The notes under the pieces were generated by a model that was not told the origin of the DNA, searched no databases, and saw only the letters and a program-made list of their open reading frames with translations. Positions 32,432 through 41,823 of a DNA stretch of 64,000 nucleotides are shown here, piece after piece. The DNA is from Nitrospira sp. SG-bin1 (GTDB lineage: Bacteria; Nitrospirota; Nitrospiria; Nitrospirales; Nitrospiraceae), in NCBI GenBank assembly GCA_002083365.1, contig LVWS01000008.1, positions 1 through 64,000 of the forward strand, read 5' to 3'. The position numbers were made by a program, and so were the translations under genes. Positions within the stretch are counted from its first letter, which is position 1; each line of letters begins with the position of its first letter.

Positions 32432-34840
32432 ATGGAGAATACGATACTGTCGACCTTGCCGATACTCCCCGTCAAACGCACGGTGTTGTTTCCCGGTGTG
32501 ATGATGCCGCTGACGATCGGTCGTGAGCGGTCTGTTGCAGCGGTCAATGCCGCCATGAAGACCGAAGAGAAGACGATCGTCGTCGTCGCGCAACGCGATC
32601 CCCAAACCGAAGAGCCGGCACTCGCCGAGTTGTATTCCATCGGGACGAAGGCCATCGTCAAGCAAATCGGCCAATCGTCCGAGGGCACGATCCACGCGCT
32701 GGTGCAGGGGCTGGAACGCGTCGTCCTGCTGAAAGAGGAACAGTCCGCTCCCTACTCCCTCGTCCGTGTCCGTTCTCTGGGACGCCCGACGGACGATGGA
32801 CCGGAAGTCCAAGCGCTTCACCGGGCCATTCAGGAGCTGGTGTCCGACCTACCGAGACTGATCCAGGCTCCGGGCATCCAAGAAGTCGGCGCGGTACTGA
32901 GCGACGAGGACGACTCCGTGGCACTCGCCTATCGCATCGCTTCGCTCGTCAATCTCGATGTGGTGGAAGAACAGCGCCTACTCGAAAGCTCGTCGACGTT
33001 GGACCTCCTGCGCGGACTCTACGCCGCGCTCTCCAAGGAGATCCAGATCCTACAATTGCGGGAAAAGATCGCCAAGGATGCGCAAACAAAAATCGGCAAG
33101 AATCAACGAGAGTACATCCTGCGCGAACAATTGAAGGCCATCCAAGATGAGTTGGGTGAAGGCGAGGACGAAGAAAACGAAGTGGCTCGGCTGAAACGGC
33201 AGATCGCCGAAGCCGACTTGCCCGAGCCTATTCGCAAGGAAGTCGAGCGCGAGGCCGCTCGGTTGAGCAAGGTCCCGCCGACATCACCCGACCATCAGGT
33301 GCTTCGGACCTACCTGGAGTTGGTTCTCGAACTCCCGTGGAAGAAGGCGTCCGAAGAACATCTGGACCTTTCGACGGTCCGGCAGGTGCTGGAGGAAGAT
33401 CACTATGGGATCAAGGAAGTCAAGGAACGCATCGTGGAACACCTGGCGGTCTTGAAGCTCAACCCGACGGCGAAGGCCCCGATTCTCTGCCTCGTCGGCC
33501 CTCCCGGTGTCGGCAAGACCAGCTTGGGACAATCAATCGCACGCGCCATGGGCCGGACGTTCGAACGGTTCAGCCTCGGTGGAGTTCATGACGAAGCCGA
33601 GCTGCGCGGCCATCGCCGGACGTATGTCGGCGCGCTGCCGGGCCGCATCATTCAAGCCATCCGTCGGGCCGGTGTCAACAATCCCGTCTTGATGCTGGAC
33701 GAAGTCGATAAGATGGGACGTGATTTCCGTGGCGATCCGGCTTCCGCGCTGTTGGAAATTCTTGATCCGGCACAGAATCACACCTTCCGTGACCATTATT
33801 TGGACCTCCCGTTCGATCTGTCGAAGGTGTTTTTCATCACGACCGCCAATACGCTCGACACCATCAGCCAACCTCTCTTGGATCGTATGGAGGTCATTCG
33901 GCTCCAGGGCTATAGCGAGCGCGAGAAAGCCGAAATCGCCCGCCGCTACTTATGGCCGAGACGTCTCCAGGAGGCAGGTATCGCCGAAAGCCAAGTGGTG
34001 CTCTCGGACGAGGTCCTGAATCGCGTCATCTCACGTTATACGCGGGAGGCGGGTGTGCGCCAACTGGAGCAGATGCTGGGACGGTTGACCAGAAAAGTGG
34101 CCTTGATGTTCGCCGACCTTCCGGAGGGCCAGGAACGCCGGCCTGTCACCATTCAGTCGGACCTGCTCGGCGAGTGGTTAGGTTCCGAACGGTTCATGCC
34201 GGAAGAAGCCCGGAAGAATCTGCCTCCTGGTGTCGCAACCGGCTTGGCCTGGACACCGACCGGAGGCGATGTGCTCTACATCGAAACCACCTTGCTTCCC
34301 GGCAGCCATGAATTGACCTTGACGGGCCAGTTGGGCGACGTCATGCAGGAGTCCGCCCGCGCAGCGAGAAGCTATCTCTGGTCGCATGCCGAAAGCATGG
34401 GGTTGGACATCTCTCGGTTCAAACGGAATGGAGTTCACATTCATGTTCCTTCCGGGGCCATTCCCAAAGACGGCCCATCAGCCGGCATCACCATGGCGAC
34501 CGCCTTGGCGTCCGCCTACGAATGCAAAGCCGTACGCAGCGACACGGCCATGACAGGGGAAATCAGCTTGAGCGGGCTGGTCTTACCGGTGGGAGGTATC
34601 AAAGAAAAAGTGCTGGCGGCGCATCGTGCGGGCATTAAGCGCATTATTCTGCCCAAGGCCAACGAGAAAGATCTCAAAGACGTCCCGGAAGAAGTGCGCG
34701 ACGAACTGACTTTCATCTTGGCGGAGCGGATTGAAGAGGTGCTGCCCGCGGCCTTTAATTCGGATTCGGACTCGCATTACGGGTCCGCTAGGAGCGGCAG
34801 CGAAGCCATGAGCGCTTCGACTGCCGCGGAAGAAAGCTAG
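32432..34840 (+). CDS. lon: ATP-dependent protease La
   Basis: Lon degrades misfolded and regulatory proteins. The 802-residue protein has the N-terminal substrate domain (LPILPVKRTVLFPGVMMPLTIGRE), coiled helices (NQREYILREQLKAIQDELGE), AAA+ Walker A GPPGVGKTSLGQSIARAMGR and Walker B VLMLDEVDKMG, and the protease domain with the serine in PKDGPSAGITMATAL and the lysine in GGIKEKVLAAHRAGI. ATG at 32432 is chosen over the frame opening at 32363 because the extended -10 promoter lies between them. It ends with four bases overlapping the convergent gene. Confidence 0.97.
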   Translation: MENTILSTLPILPVKRTVLFPGVMMPLTIGRERSVAAVNAAMKTEEKTIVVVAQRDPQTEEPALAELYSIGTKAIVKQIGQSSEGTIHALVQGLERVVLLKEEQSAPYSLVRVRSLGRPTDDGPEVQALHRAIQELVSDLPRLIQAPGIQEVGAVLSDEDDSVALAYRIASLVNLDVVEEQRLLESSSTLDLLRGLYAALSKEIQILQLREKIAKDAQTKIGKNQREYILREQLKAIQDELGEGEDEENEVARLKRQIAEADLPEPIRKEVEREAARLSKVPPTSPDHQVLRTYLELVLELPWKKASEEHLDLSTVRQVLEEDHYGIKEVKERIVEHLAVLKLNPTAKAPILCLVGPPGVGKTSLGQSIARAMGRTFERFSLGGVHDEAELRGHRRTYVGALPGRIIQAIRRAGVNNPVLMLDEVDKMGRDFRGDPASALLEILDPAQNHTFRDHYLDLPFDLSKVFFITTANTLDTISQPLLDRMEVIRLQGYSEREKAEIARRYLWPRRLQEAGIAESQVVLSDEVLNRVISRYTREAGVRQLEQMLGRLTRKVALMFADLPEGQERRPVTIQSDLLGEWLGSERFMPEEARKNLPPGVATGLAWTPTGGDVLYIETTLLPGSHELTLTGQLGDVMQESARAARSYLWSHAESMGLDISRFKRNGVHIHVPSGAIPKDGPSAGITMATALASAYECKAVRSDTAMTGEISLSGLVLPVGGIKEKVLAAHRAGIKRIILPKANEKDLKDVPEEVRDELTFILAERIEEVLPAAFNSDSDSHYGSARSGSEAMSASTAAEES

Positions 34841-36105
34841 GATTCGTAAAAAGCACGAACGATCTGGGTCGTATTGAACAGCTGGGTTTGCCGACGTGTA
34901 TAGATTGCATGGCCATAGTAATGGTCGCGGGGGTTCGTCGAGCCGGTGCTGTCATGGTAATCGACGAGGAGACAGCGCCCCTCGCCGGGAAAGCGCACGG
35001 CTCGTCTGGCACATTCCAGCCACCGCTCGAATCCATCGTACGGCTCGACCATCTCCCAAATCCTTTTATTTGTCGCTTTAGCCGGTTCGGTGGAAGGGAC
35101 GGCATCGCTGCCGGCAACCGCCAGTTCCTGAACATAATCGCCGCCCCAGGCAATCGGCATCTCCAGGGTAATGTGCGGCAACTCCATCTTCGCCAGCCAG
35201 TTCTTTCCATCCGTACGCAAGTTTCGATGGTTCACGACGTGCAGCAACTTCCCGATACCGGACGGATCCCACCCGTAGCGGACCGGCGTGCCGAAGGTCA
35301 CCATGTCGAGGAGAACTCCATGAAGGGGCGACGCAGTCGCGAGCATGGATTCAACGAGCTTGATCGTGTCGGTCAGTTCGCTCTGATTGGCCTGGCCGGC
35401 ATACTGGGTGAGGATCTCGAGAAACCGCGGCCGACCGGTGATGGGACTCGGGCAGAGAAGATTCGACACAAGCGCCAGGATCAAGCCGGCTTGCCCATGA
35501 GCCTGCAGCAGAATCCGATGCCCCTTCCCCAAATTTTGCTGTTTACAGACCTTGTGCAGGTCGGCGAGCAAGGACACGGCGGCGAGTGCCCGTCCAAGAT
35601 GGTGGTGCTCCGACGTCCAGAGCAACCGGTAGCAGGAGATCTGGTGAGCCAGGTTTCTATTGATCGCTGTCCTGAACGATTGAACATAGGTTTCGGTAAA
35701 GTTTCCCGCGTCACCGATCTGTTCATCCAGAAGATGTTTGGTTCCGTCATCGTCGGCAAGCGGCGGCTTCAATCCACCCGGCAACAACGGGATCCCATTA
35801 CTTTCCTCGCGCATGGCGGCGAGCAAGGCATCGAGCCCCGACACACCTCGTGAGTAGCCTCGTTTGAGCCCACCGCCCTCATCCAACCGCTGCATGCCGA
35901 ACACATCGGTACCGTGGAGCGAACCATGGAGAAAGATAATGGCTGCGACACCGGCCCGAGACAGGCTCGTCCCACACTGGGCCAGCGCCTCGCCCCATTC
36001 CGGCGAATCCGGAGAGACGGCGTCCCCCAGATCCGCTACCCGCAAGCGCTCACCGGGATTTTTCCGTGACAGCTCGTCATGCTGAAAATTATTCTCGATC
36101 GGCAT
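34837..36105 (-). CDS. Alpha/beta-hydrolase-like protein lacking a clear nucleophile serine
   Basis: The 422-residue cytoplasmic protein shows the frame of an alpha/beta hydrolase: IIFLHGSLHG (residues 57-64) resembles the oxyanion turn, LLQAHGQAGLILAL (about 199-212) sits where GxSxG is expected but has glycine at the nucleophile position, and VTFGTPVRYGW (269-279) matches the strand after the nucleophile in lipases. It may be a catalytically dead or divergent hydrolase. The 3' end overlaps lon by four bases. No closer family is recognised. Confidence 0.6.
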   Translation of the reverse strand: MPIENNFQHDELSRKNPGERLRVADLGDAVSPDSPEWGEALAQCGTSLSRAGVAAIIFLHGSLHGTDVFGMQRLDEGGGLKRGYSRGVSGLDALLAAMREESNGIPLLPGGLKPPLADDDGTKHLLDEQIGDAGNFTETYVQSFRTAINRNLAHQISCYRLLWTSEHHHLGRALAAVSLLADLHKVCKQQNLGKGHRILLQAHGQAGLILALVSNLLCPSPITGRPRFLEILTQYAGQANQSELTDTIKLVESMLATASPLHGVLLDMVTFGTPVRYGWDPSGIGKLLHVVNHRNLRTDGKNWLAKMELPHITLEMPIAWGGDYVQELAVAGSDAVPSTEPAKATNKRIWEMVEPYDGFERWLECARRAVRFPGEGRCLLVDYHDSTGSTNPRDHYYGHAIYTRRQTQLFNTTQIVRAFYES

Positions 36106-36157
36106 GAGGAACTACATATCCGATAACAGTTCACGGCTGCAAGGAGACCGGCTGCGG

Positions 36158-36637
36158 TCATGGAGTACGGGCTGCAGAGGTTTCCTGATCTGTGGCGGGC
36201 TTCATTGGAATGCGATTCTTCGGCATGACGGCGGTCGCCGTGCAGATCTTCTTCTCTTCATCGATCCGGCGATCGACGATCTTCACGTCGTGCAGGTATT
36301 CCTGAACGATTTCCTCGCGAATCAATTCGATGTCCTGTTCGCTCTCCCGTCCCGACCGCTCACGAACCCGATCGGTCAGATGTTCCTTGACCAACACACG
36401 GATCTGCTTGGCCAAATCCGTCCGAGCTGACAGTTCCGATACACGCTGACAGACGACTCGGCCCTTGGTGAGATCTCCCTGACCGTTCCCCACCCAATAG
36501 TGATCCGACGAATAGCCGCCATGACTCGCGTCAGCAGCTTGTGTGGGGGGAGAAAACATTCCCCCAACAAGCCAAAGGCCCACGACCGCGGCGGTGATGT
36601 CACCGGTGTGCTTCAACTTGCTTCTCCACAGCCCCAC
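36158..36637 (-). CDS. Small exported protein, function unknown
   Basis: The 159-residue protein has a signal peptide (about residues 12-35, AAVVGLWLVGGMFSPPTQAA). The mature part is helical with many charged residues (LAKQIRVLVKEHLTDRVRERSGRESEQDIELIREEIVQEYLHDVKIVDRRIDEEKKICTATAVM is described here only by its first part and end): it ends with a short beta segment like the LPP20/DUF-type domain found in the next protein. It follows the gene at 36667-37503 by 29 bases and is probably cotranscribed. Role unknown. Confidence 0.6.
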   Translation of the reverse strand: MGLWRSKLKHTGDITAAVVGLWLVGGMFSPPTQAADASHGGYSSDHYWVGNGQGDLTKGRVVCQRVSELSARTDLAKQIRVLVKEHLTDRVRERSGRESEQDIELIREEIVQEYLHDVKIVDRRIDEEKKICTATAVMPKNRIPMKPATDQETSAARTP

Positions 36638-36666
36638 GGATCTCCCGAGTCCAATCCCGGAAGTGC

Positions 36667-37503
36667 TTACCTGTACTGAGGGCGCGGTGATCGGGACGAA
36701 CCACCATGAATGATTTCGTTCGGCGTGCGTGGCGCACCTGATCCCCCTGGGGGCGGAACCAACTCATGGGTCGGCATGCGACCCGGCCTGCTCCCAGGCC
36801 TCGGTGGGACAGGCGGTGCATGGGGCTGCCTGTAGGTGATGGCCTGTTGCGCGATCGCGATATGCGGATTACTCGGAGCAAGGCCGATGGCGCTATTGAG
36901 CAAGGCCTGCGGGATGCCGGCCGGCGAGGCGAGCACCCAATTCGTCCATGCTTGCGACACCATGGCGTTCGACTGCACTCGGTTGAGAATTTCTTTTCGT
37001 TTTTGCGCGGCTTGCTGAACCTGCTCCGGCGTGGCCGCGTGACTCAGAGTCAGATTGGCGGCATGAAGTTCCTCCTGCAGCCGTTCATTTTCTTGTTTCA
37101 GCGCCGCCAATTGCACGCGAGCATCCTCGTTCTCGCGGAGGGCCGTAATCGCTCGCGCCACCTCGTCCGTGTCCATCTGGGCCAAGAGGTCGGCCTTGAT
37201 CACCACGACATCTCCATCGAGCACGGTGGAGATCTGTTGATTGAGCACGATCACCAATCCAGCCGTATAAGACCGGATTTCGTCTTTGGTGACATCCATA
37301 TCCCTCACGACGGTCACACTCTCCAGGTAAGTCGCGACTTGCTCGAGTGCGTTCCGCTTGGCCGTCTCGGTCGCGAGTCTGACGGCATCTTCCTTGGTGT
37401 CGCGATCCCCCATGCGATGCTCACCATGGGCATTGACGACCCTGACATCAGCGAACGCCGGACCCGAAGCTAGGAACGATGCGAACGCCAGATAAAGGAC
37501 CAT
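36667..37503 (-). CDS. Exported protein with LPP20-like domain, coiled coil and Pro-rich tail
   Basis: ATG at 37503 begins directly with a signal peptide (MVLYLAFASFLASGPAFA), so the frame opening at 37572 is less likely. The mature N-terminal part (RVVNAHGEHRMGDRDTKEDAVRLATETAKRNALEQVATYLES) has the Ala-rich helix and TKEDA pattern of LPP20-like envelope proteins; a coiled coil with ENERLQEELHAANL follows, then a tail rich in Pro, Arg and Gly. Probably envelope-associated; likely in an operon with the next leftward gene. Function unknown. Confidence 0.62.
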   Translation of the reverse strand: MVLYLAFASFLASGPAFADVRVVNAHGEHRMGDRDTKEDAVRLATETAKRNALEQVATYLESVTVVRDMDVTKDEIRSYTAGLVIVLNQQISTVLDGDVVVIKADLLAQMDTDEVARAITALRENEDARVQLAALKQENERLQEELHAANLTLSHAATPEQVQQAAQKRKEILNRVQSNAMVSQAWTNWVLASPAGIPQALLNSAIGLAPSNPHIAIAQQAITYRQPHAPPVPPRPGSRPGRMPTHELVPPPGGSGAPRTPNEIIHGGSSRSPRPQYR

Positions 37504-37746
37504 GAACCGGTGAAATGGATAAGACCGAAGGAACACATGACGAGACGGTTGAGGAACTCTTCGACCGGACATTCACTCCCCTTCTCGCTCCGAGCGCGGA
37601 TGAATACCGTCAGCGGCTTCAGCATAGCACCCGGAAGGTTGTTCCGCCAGCGATCGCCTGATGGCTTCCCCCACCTTGCCTTCCGGAAAATTTGCATGTT
37701 AGGGTACCGCTCTAACTTGTAGGATACATGCGGGTGAGACTTCGTC

Positions 37747-38766
37747 ATGATACATCCCTCACGCTATGTTCGCTCGATCCTTTTCGGCCTCCTGACCATC
37801 TTGTTTGAAACCGGGGTCTACGCATCTGTGGATGCGGCGTCCCCGCTCGGGAAAGACACCACAGCGCACCGGTCCGGGGCGGAACACGTCATTCTCTTTG
37901 TCCTCGAGGGATTCGGCCAAGAGTCGCTCAAGGGCGGCGCGATGCCTATCCTGAGCAAGCTCGTCAAGGACGGGGCGGTGACCTGGTCCGCGAGCGGAGT
38001 CAAACCGGCTCTGCGATTGCCCACGATGGCCTCGTTGGTGACCGGCATGCCGGTGGAGAAACACGGAATCACCTGGAACTTCTTCGAATTCAGTCGAGGC
38101 TATCCACGCCATCCCAGCCTCTTTGACTATTTGGATTTAAGCGGCGGCCGAGACAGTGCCATCTTTTACATGGATGAGTCCCTCTATCAACTCGCCAAAC
38201 CGGAACCCTATACAGACTATCAACTCTGCGGGGCCTTGCGGCCCGAATGTGGCTCTCAGAAACTCGTCGCCTACATCCAACAGTATCTTCAAAAGGCGAC
38301 CAGCGGACATGGATATGGCCATGCCATTCTGTCCCTGCCTCATTTATTGGTGGTTCACCTGCCGGAAGCGGGAAGGGCCGGCGTGACCCACGGCTGGAAT
38401 TCGAAAGAGTATCGTGAGGCGTCCCGAACGGTGGATGGCGCGATGAAGTCCGTCTTGGACCTCTTCAAGGAATACTCGCTCTTGGATCGTACCGCGGTCA
38501 TGGTGACCGCTCTCAGCGGGAAAGGGACCGATCCTGGCGCAGAGACCCCGACGACGGACTCGCCGGTCGTTCCCTGGATCGTCTCGGGAGCCGGCATCAA
38601 GCAAGGCCGACTCATTCGCCAGCCGGTGTCGATCCTCGATACCGGAGCCACCGTGATGAAGATTTTGGGTCTGGACACTCATACGGAATGGGAGAGCAAG
38701 GCGGTGGAAGAAATTTTTCAAACCACGGCGACCGCCTCAACCGCTCGGCCCGTGAAGAAACGCTGA
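37747..38766 (+). CDS. Exported type I phosphodiesterase/nucleotide pyrophosphatase-like protein
   Basis: The 339-residue product has a signal peptide and the alkaline-phosphatase superfamily fold: VILFVLEGFGQESL, then MPILSKLVKDGAVTW, LRLPTMASLVTGMPVEKHGITWN with the likely nucleophile Thr93 and a conserved His106. At the first metal position Glu54 replaces the usual Asp, so activity is uncertain. C-terminal TDSPVVPWIVSGAGIKQG suits the family (VPWIVSG). It heads the seven-gene operon with five HEAT proteins. Substrate unknown. Confidence 0.72.
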   Translation: MIHPSRYVRSILFGLLTILFETGVYASVDAASPLGKDTTAHRSGAEHVILFVLEGFGQESLKGGAMPILSKLVKDGAVTWSASGVKPALRLPTMASLVTGMPVEKHGITWNFFEFSRGYPRHPSLFDYLDLSGGRDSAIFYMDESLYQLAKPEPYTDYQLCGALRPECGSQKLVAYIQQYLQKATSGHGYGHAILSLPHLLVVHLPEAGRAGVTHGWNSKEYREASRTVDGAMKSVLDLFKEYSLLDRTAVMVTALSGKGTDPGAETPTTDSPVVPWIVSGAGIKQGRLIRQPVSILDTGATVMKILGLDTHTEWESKAVEEIFQTTATASTARPVKKR

Positions 38767-38771
38767 TCTCC

Positions 38772-39242
38772 ATGCGCCGCACGACTTGCATGCGACACCT
38801 GTTTCTCTCGGTCTTCGGCTTCGTGGCGCTGAACCCGCTCATTCTGCTTGGTCCGGAGAAGGGATTCGCGGGAGACCCGCCGGCCGTCCATCTTAGAGAA
38901 CACAGTATTACCATCGATGCGACGAAGCTGGTCCCCGTTTCATGGTGGCAAGTCCCCGGCGTGACGCCGTCGATCTGGAATTCCGACCCCGAGTCCCTCG
39001 ATGCGCCCAAGACATCCGAGCTTCGGGAACTGCGGTTGAAACCGGGCAAATACAAATTCATCAGTTTTACGTTCGATTTTCCCTTTACGGTGACTCTCAA
39101 CGGCACACTCGATTTTTCAACATCCCTGGATCAATGTATCCAAGGCCGCGGAACACAAACGTTGGTGGTGTCGTGCAAACGCATGTACCCGCACGGCGGG
39201 CAGCGCGACCCCTATTACGAACAGAAACCGAACGATGGCTGA
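38772..39242 (+). CDS. Small exported protein, HEAT operon, function unknown
   Basis: ATG at 38772 opens a 156-residue protein with a signal peptide (MRRTTCMRHLFLSVFGFVALNPLILLG...). The mature part includes VPVSWWQVPGVTPSIWNSDP and KPGKYKFISFTFDFPFTVTLNGTLDF, mainly beta strands, and one cysteine pair near the end. The frame opens upstream at 38688 inside the previous gene, but that part has no coding look. The stop overlaps the first HEAT gene by eight bases (ATGGCTGA). I do not recognise a family. Confidence 0.62.
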   Translation: MRRTTCMRHLFLSVFGFVALNPLILLGPEKGFAGDPPAVHLREHSITIDATKLVPVSWWQVPGVTPSIWNSDPESLDAPKTSELRELRLKPGKYKFISFTFDFPFTVTLNGTLDFSTSLDQCIQGRGTQTLVVSCKRMYPHGGQRDPYYEQKPNDG

Positions 39243-40590
39243 CCTGCTCGAAGATCTTCTGGAAGCACTCGAAGACGTCGACGATGCCACCCGTGAAGAA
39301 GCGGCGAAGGTGCTCGCCGACAGGGGTGATCCGACCACGCTGAACGCCCTCATCGACGCCTGCAACGATGACTTCTGGTCCGTGCGGGCTCATGCCGGTT
39401 GCGGCCTCGCGAAAATCGGCGGGACGAAGGCGGTGGAAGCCCTGATCTGTCTGTTCAACGACTCCATCATGGAAGTTCGCGATCAGGCGGTGGAGGCCAT
39501 GGCCAAGATGGGTCCGGCCGTGCTCGATCGTCTGGTGACGGCCCTGAAAGACGAACGTTGGCGCGTGCGCGAACATGCAGCGAAAGCAGCTGGGAAGCTC
39601 AAAGACCCACGGGCCGTCGAGGCGTTGATCGTCGCTTGTCGCGACCGGGACGGGGCCGTCAAGAGCGCAGCGGCGGAAGCCTTGGGCAAAATCGCCGACC
39701 CCAAAGCCATTCCGGCCTTGATCAAACTGTTTCGGGATTCTTCGAAAATCGTGCGCGAGACCGCCGGAACGGCGCTGGTCTATATCGGACATCCCTCGGT
39801 CGATCCGTTGATCGACAGCCTCACTGACAAAGACTTCGTGGTTCGATGTCACGCGGCTCGCGCGTTGGGAGGCATGACCACGGACTATCAAATCGGCAGG
39901 TCGTGGGTACGGGACGCCAAGGTCGTGGACGCCTTGATCGGCGCCTTGAAGGACCCGGATCGGGCCGTTCGCGAAGACGCGACCATCGCGTTAGGCATGA
40001 TCGGTGATTCGCGGGCCATCGACGCGCTGATCGAAGCCATGAAAGATGGAGCCGTCAAGCGCCATGCCATCGCCTCGCTCGGCATGATCGGCGATGCGCG
40101 CGCCTTGCCGGCCGTGTTGAACGCCTTGAAGGGCAAAGGCATCAAACAGGAAGGCTCTCCGACACCGGGGTGCATCGTCAGCGAGGATGCGTTCATCAAG
40201 GAGGCCGCGGCCACGGCCCTCGGTCAGTTTCGCGATCCTCGCGTGATTCCGGATTTGATCATGTTGCTGAAGGACGGGGTGTTGCGGGAGAAAGCCGCGG
40301 CGGCCTTGGCGGTGATCGGAGACGCGGCCATCGAACCGCTGATTGCCTTCCTCTATGATCCTAAAGCGTCTGAGGTCGAGGCTGAAAAGGAACGGGTGCT
40401 GTCGTACGCATCCGTTCGACTGACGGCGAAAGACGCCTTGAAGCAGATCACCCTCGATACGTTGGAAAAACTCGGCTGGACGCCTCCTGATGAAGTGGTG
40501 GAAATCAGCTCGAGCCAGGCCGACAATCTGCGCGTCGATCGGCCGCTAGGGCAAACCGGTCGCTTTGGCCCGTCCGGCGACATCGCGTGA
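39235..40590 (+). CDS. HEAT-repeat protein 1 (about 451 residues)
   Basis: The protein is built almost wholly of HEAT/PBS-lyase-type repeats of about 31 residues, for instance VRDQAVEAMAKMGPAVLDRLVTALKDERW, VREHAAKAAGKLKDPRAVEALIVACRDRD and VREDATIALGMIGDSRAIDALIEAMKDG. An insertion carrying a cysteine (PTPGCIVSEDAFIKEAAATALG) occurs near residue 310 and is shared with HEAT protein 2. The C-terminal tail LEKLGWTPPDE resembles the tails of the other HEAT proteins. HEAT arrays bind proteins; no catalytic residues are seen. It overlaps the secreted gene upstream. Confidence 0.82.
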   Translation: MADLLEDLLEALEDVDDATREEAAKVLADRGDPTTLNALIDACNDDFWSVRAHAGCGLAKIGGTKAVEALICLFNDSIMEVRDQAVEAMAKMGPAVLDRLVTALKDERWRVREHAAKAAGKLKDPRAVEALIVACRDRDGAVKSAAAEALGKIADPKAIPALIKLFRDSSKIVRETAGTALVYIGHPSVDPLIDSLTDKDFVVRCHAARALGGMTTDYQIGRSWVRDAKVVDALIGALKDPDRAVREDATIALGMIGDSRAIDALIEAMKDGAVKRHAIASLGMIGDARALPAVLNALKGKGIKQEGSPTPGCIVSEDAFIKEAAATALGQFRDPRVIPDLIMLLKDGVLREKAAAALAVIGDAAIEPLIAFLYDPKASEVEAEKERVLSYASVRLTAKDALKQITLDTLEKLGWTPPDEVVEISSSQADNLRVDRPLGQTGRFGPSGDIA

Positions 40591-40684
40591 GCGCCTCCGG
40601 CATGCATATGGGGACTCCATCAAGCCCGAGGCGCGAGAACGAGTTTTGCGCCCAGGTGAATCCCGTCGTAAGCCCGATACCAGC

Positions 40685-41779
40685 ATGACCGATGCAGTAA
40701 CCGAACAGATCGCCGCGCTCAGGGACCAGGATTGGGCTGTTCGCGGTGAAGCGGCCGGCCTCCTCGGCACCTTCAAAGATCCTCGCGCAGTGATGCCGCT
40801 GGTCGCTCTCCTGCGGGACCGGGACCGTTCGGTACGAGAGGCGGCGATTGACGCGTTGCGCTCGATCGGAGCCCCGGCGGTGGAAGCGATAGGAATCTGC
40901 CTTGCCGAACCGGATCTCTCGGTCCAGGAATCGGCCTCGGCCATCTTGGCCGCGATCGCCGATGAGCGGGCGCTGACTCCCCTCATCAAGGCTCTGCGCA
41001 GCAGCGACTGGATCGTTCGGATGCACGCGGCCAAAGCCTTGGGTCGCGTCCGGCACGCGGACGCGATTGAGCCGCTCATTCCACTGCTGCAAGACAAGGT
41101 CAAGGCGGTTCGCGAAGAAGCGGTTGCCGCTCTGGCCGCCATCGGCGACGCGGCGATTCCATCCCTCTTGAAGGCGTTGCAGCATGAGGACTGGCTCGTG
41201 CGTCTTCATGCAGTGGAGTCGCTCGGGAAGGCCAAATCAAAACGGGCCGCGGAACCCTTGTTGTCAGTGCTGTTCAACGATCGAGATTCGGCGGTTCGCG
41301 AAGATGCCGTGCGAGCCCTTGGCGAGATCGGCGACCCGCGGGCCGTCGACTTCCTGTTCACGGCCATGCAGGAGCCTGGACTGAGGACCTTGGCGGTCGA
41401 AGCACTCGGCCGAATCGGCGATCCGCGAGCGGTTCCAAAGCTGATCGACGTTCTCACGGGAGCGGGGCCTCCGGAAGTGACGAGGACCGTGGCAGGCTGT
41501 GGAGACCAATGGAACGAGGAAATGATCACACGAGGCGCGGCGGCACGGGCACTGGGCGAGATCGGTGACGAGCGGGCGATCCCGTCGCTCGTCGCGGCAC
41601 TGGGGCCGACGTTTACCAGGGCGGAGGCCGCCACGGCCCTGACGAGATTCAAATCGAAGATCGTTCCATTCCTTCTGCCGCTGTTGAACGAGCCTCGCGA
41701 TGAAAATGTCCTGTTTCACATCCGTGAGATATTGGCGTCGGCGGGGTGGAAACCCGGCAGACGATCATGGACCTCATGA
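40685..41779 (+). CDS. HEAT-repeat protein 2 (about 364 residues)
   Basis: ATG at 40685 is chosen because the repeats begin there (MTDAVTEQIAALRDQDWAVRGEAAGLLG); the frame opening at 40565 overlaps the previous gene. Repeats such as VREAAIDALRSIGAPAVEAIG, VREEAVAALAAIGDAAIPSLLKALQHEDW and VREDAVRALGEIGDPRAVDFLF follow. An insertion with a conserved cysteine (TRTVAGCGDQWNEEMITRGAAARALG) matches the position of that in HEAT protein 1. The end, ILASAGWKPGRR, has the shared tail motif. It lies 94 bases after HEAT 1. Confidence 0.8.
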   Translation: MTDAVTEQIAALRDQDWAVRGEAAGLLGTFKDPRAVMPLVALLRDRDRSVREAAIDALRSIGAPAVEAIGICLAEPDLSVQESASAILAAIADERALTPLIKALRSSDWIVRMHAAKALGRVRHADAIEPLIPLLQDKVKAVREEAVAALAAIGDAAIPSLLKALQHEDWLVRLHAVESLGKAKSKRAAEPLLSVLFNDRDSAVREDAVRALGEIGDPRAVDFLFTAMQEPGLRTLAVEALGRIGDPRAVPKLIDVLTGAGPPEVTRTVAGCGDQWNEEMITRGAAARALGEIGDERAIPSLVAALGPTFTRAEAATALTRFKSKIVPFLLPLLNEPRDENVLFHIREILASAGWKPGRRSWTS

Positions 41780-41823
41780 AAACAGCCTGCAGGACGTAGG
41801 CTGTTGCGCCACTGAAGAACGCC

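Noticed and set aside
34888..35853. 321-codon forward frame opposite the hydrolase-like gene
   Set aside because: Shadow; the minus-strand frame has the coding character and a better length.
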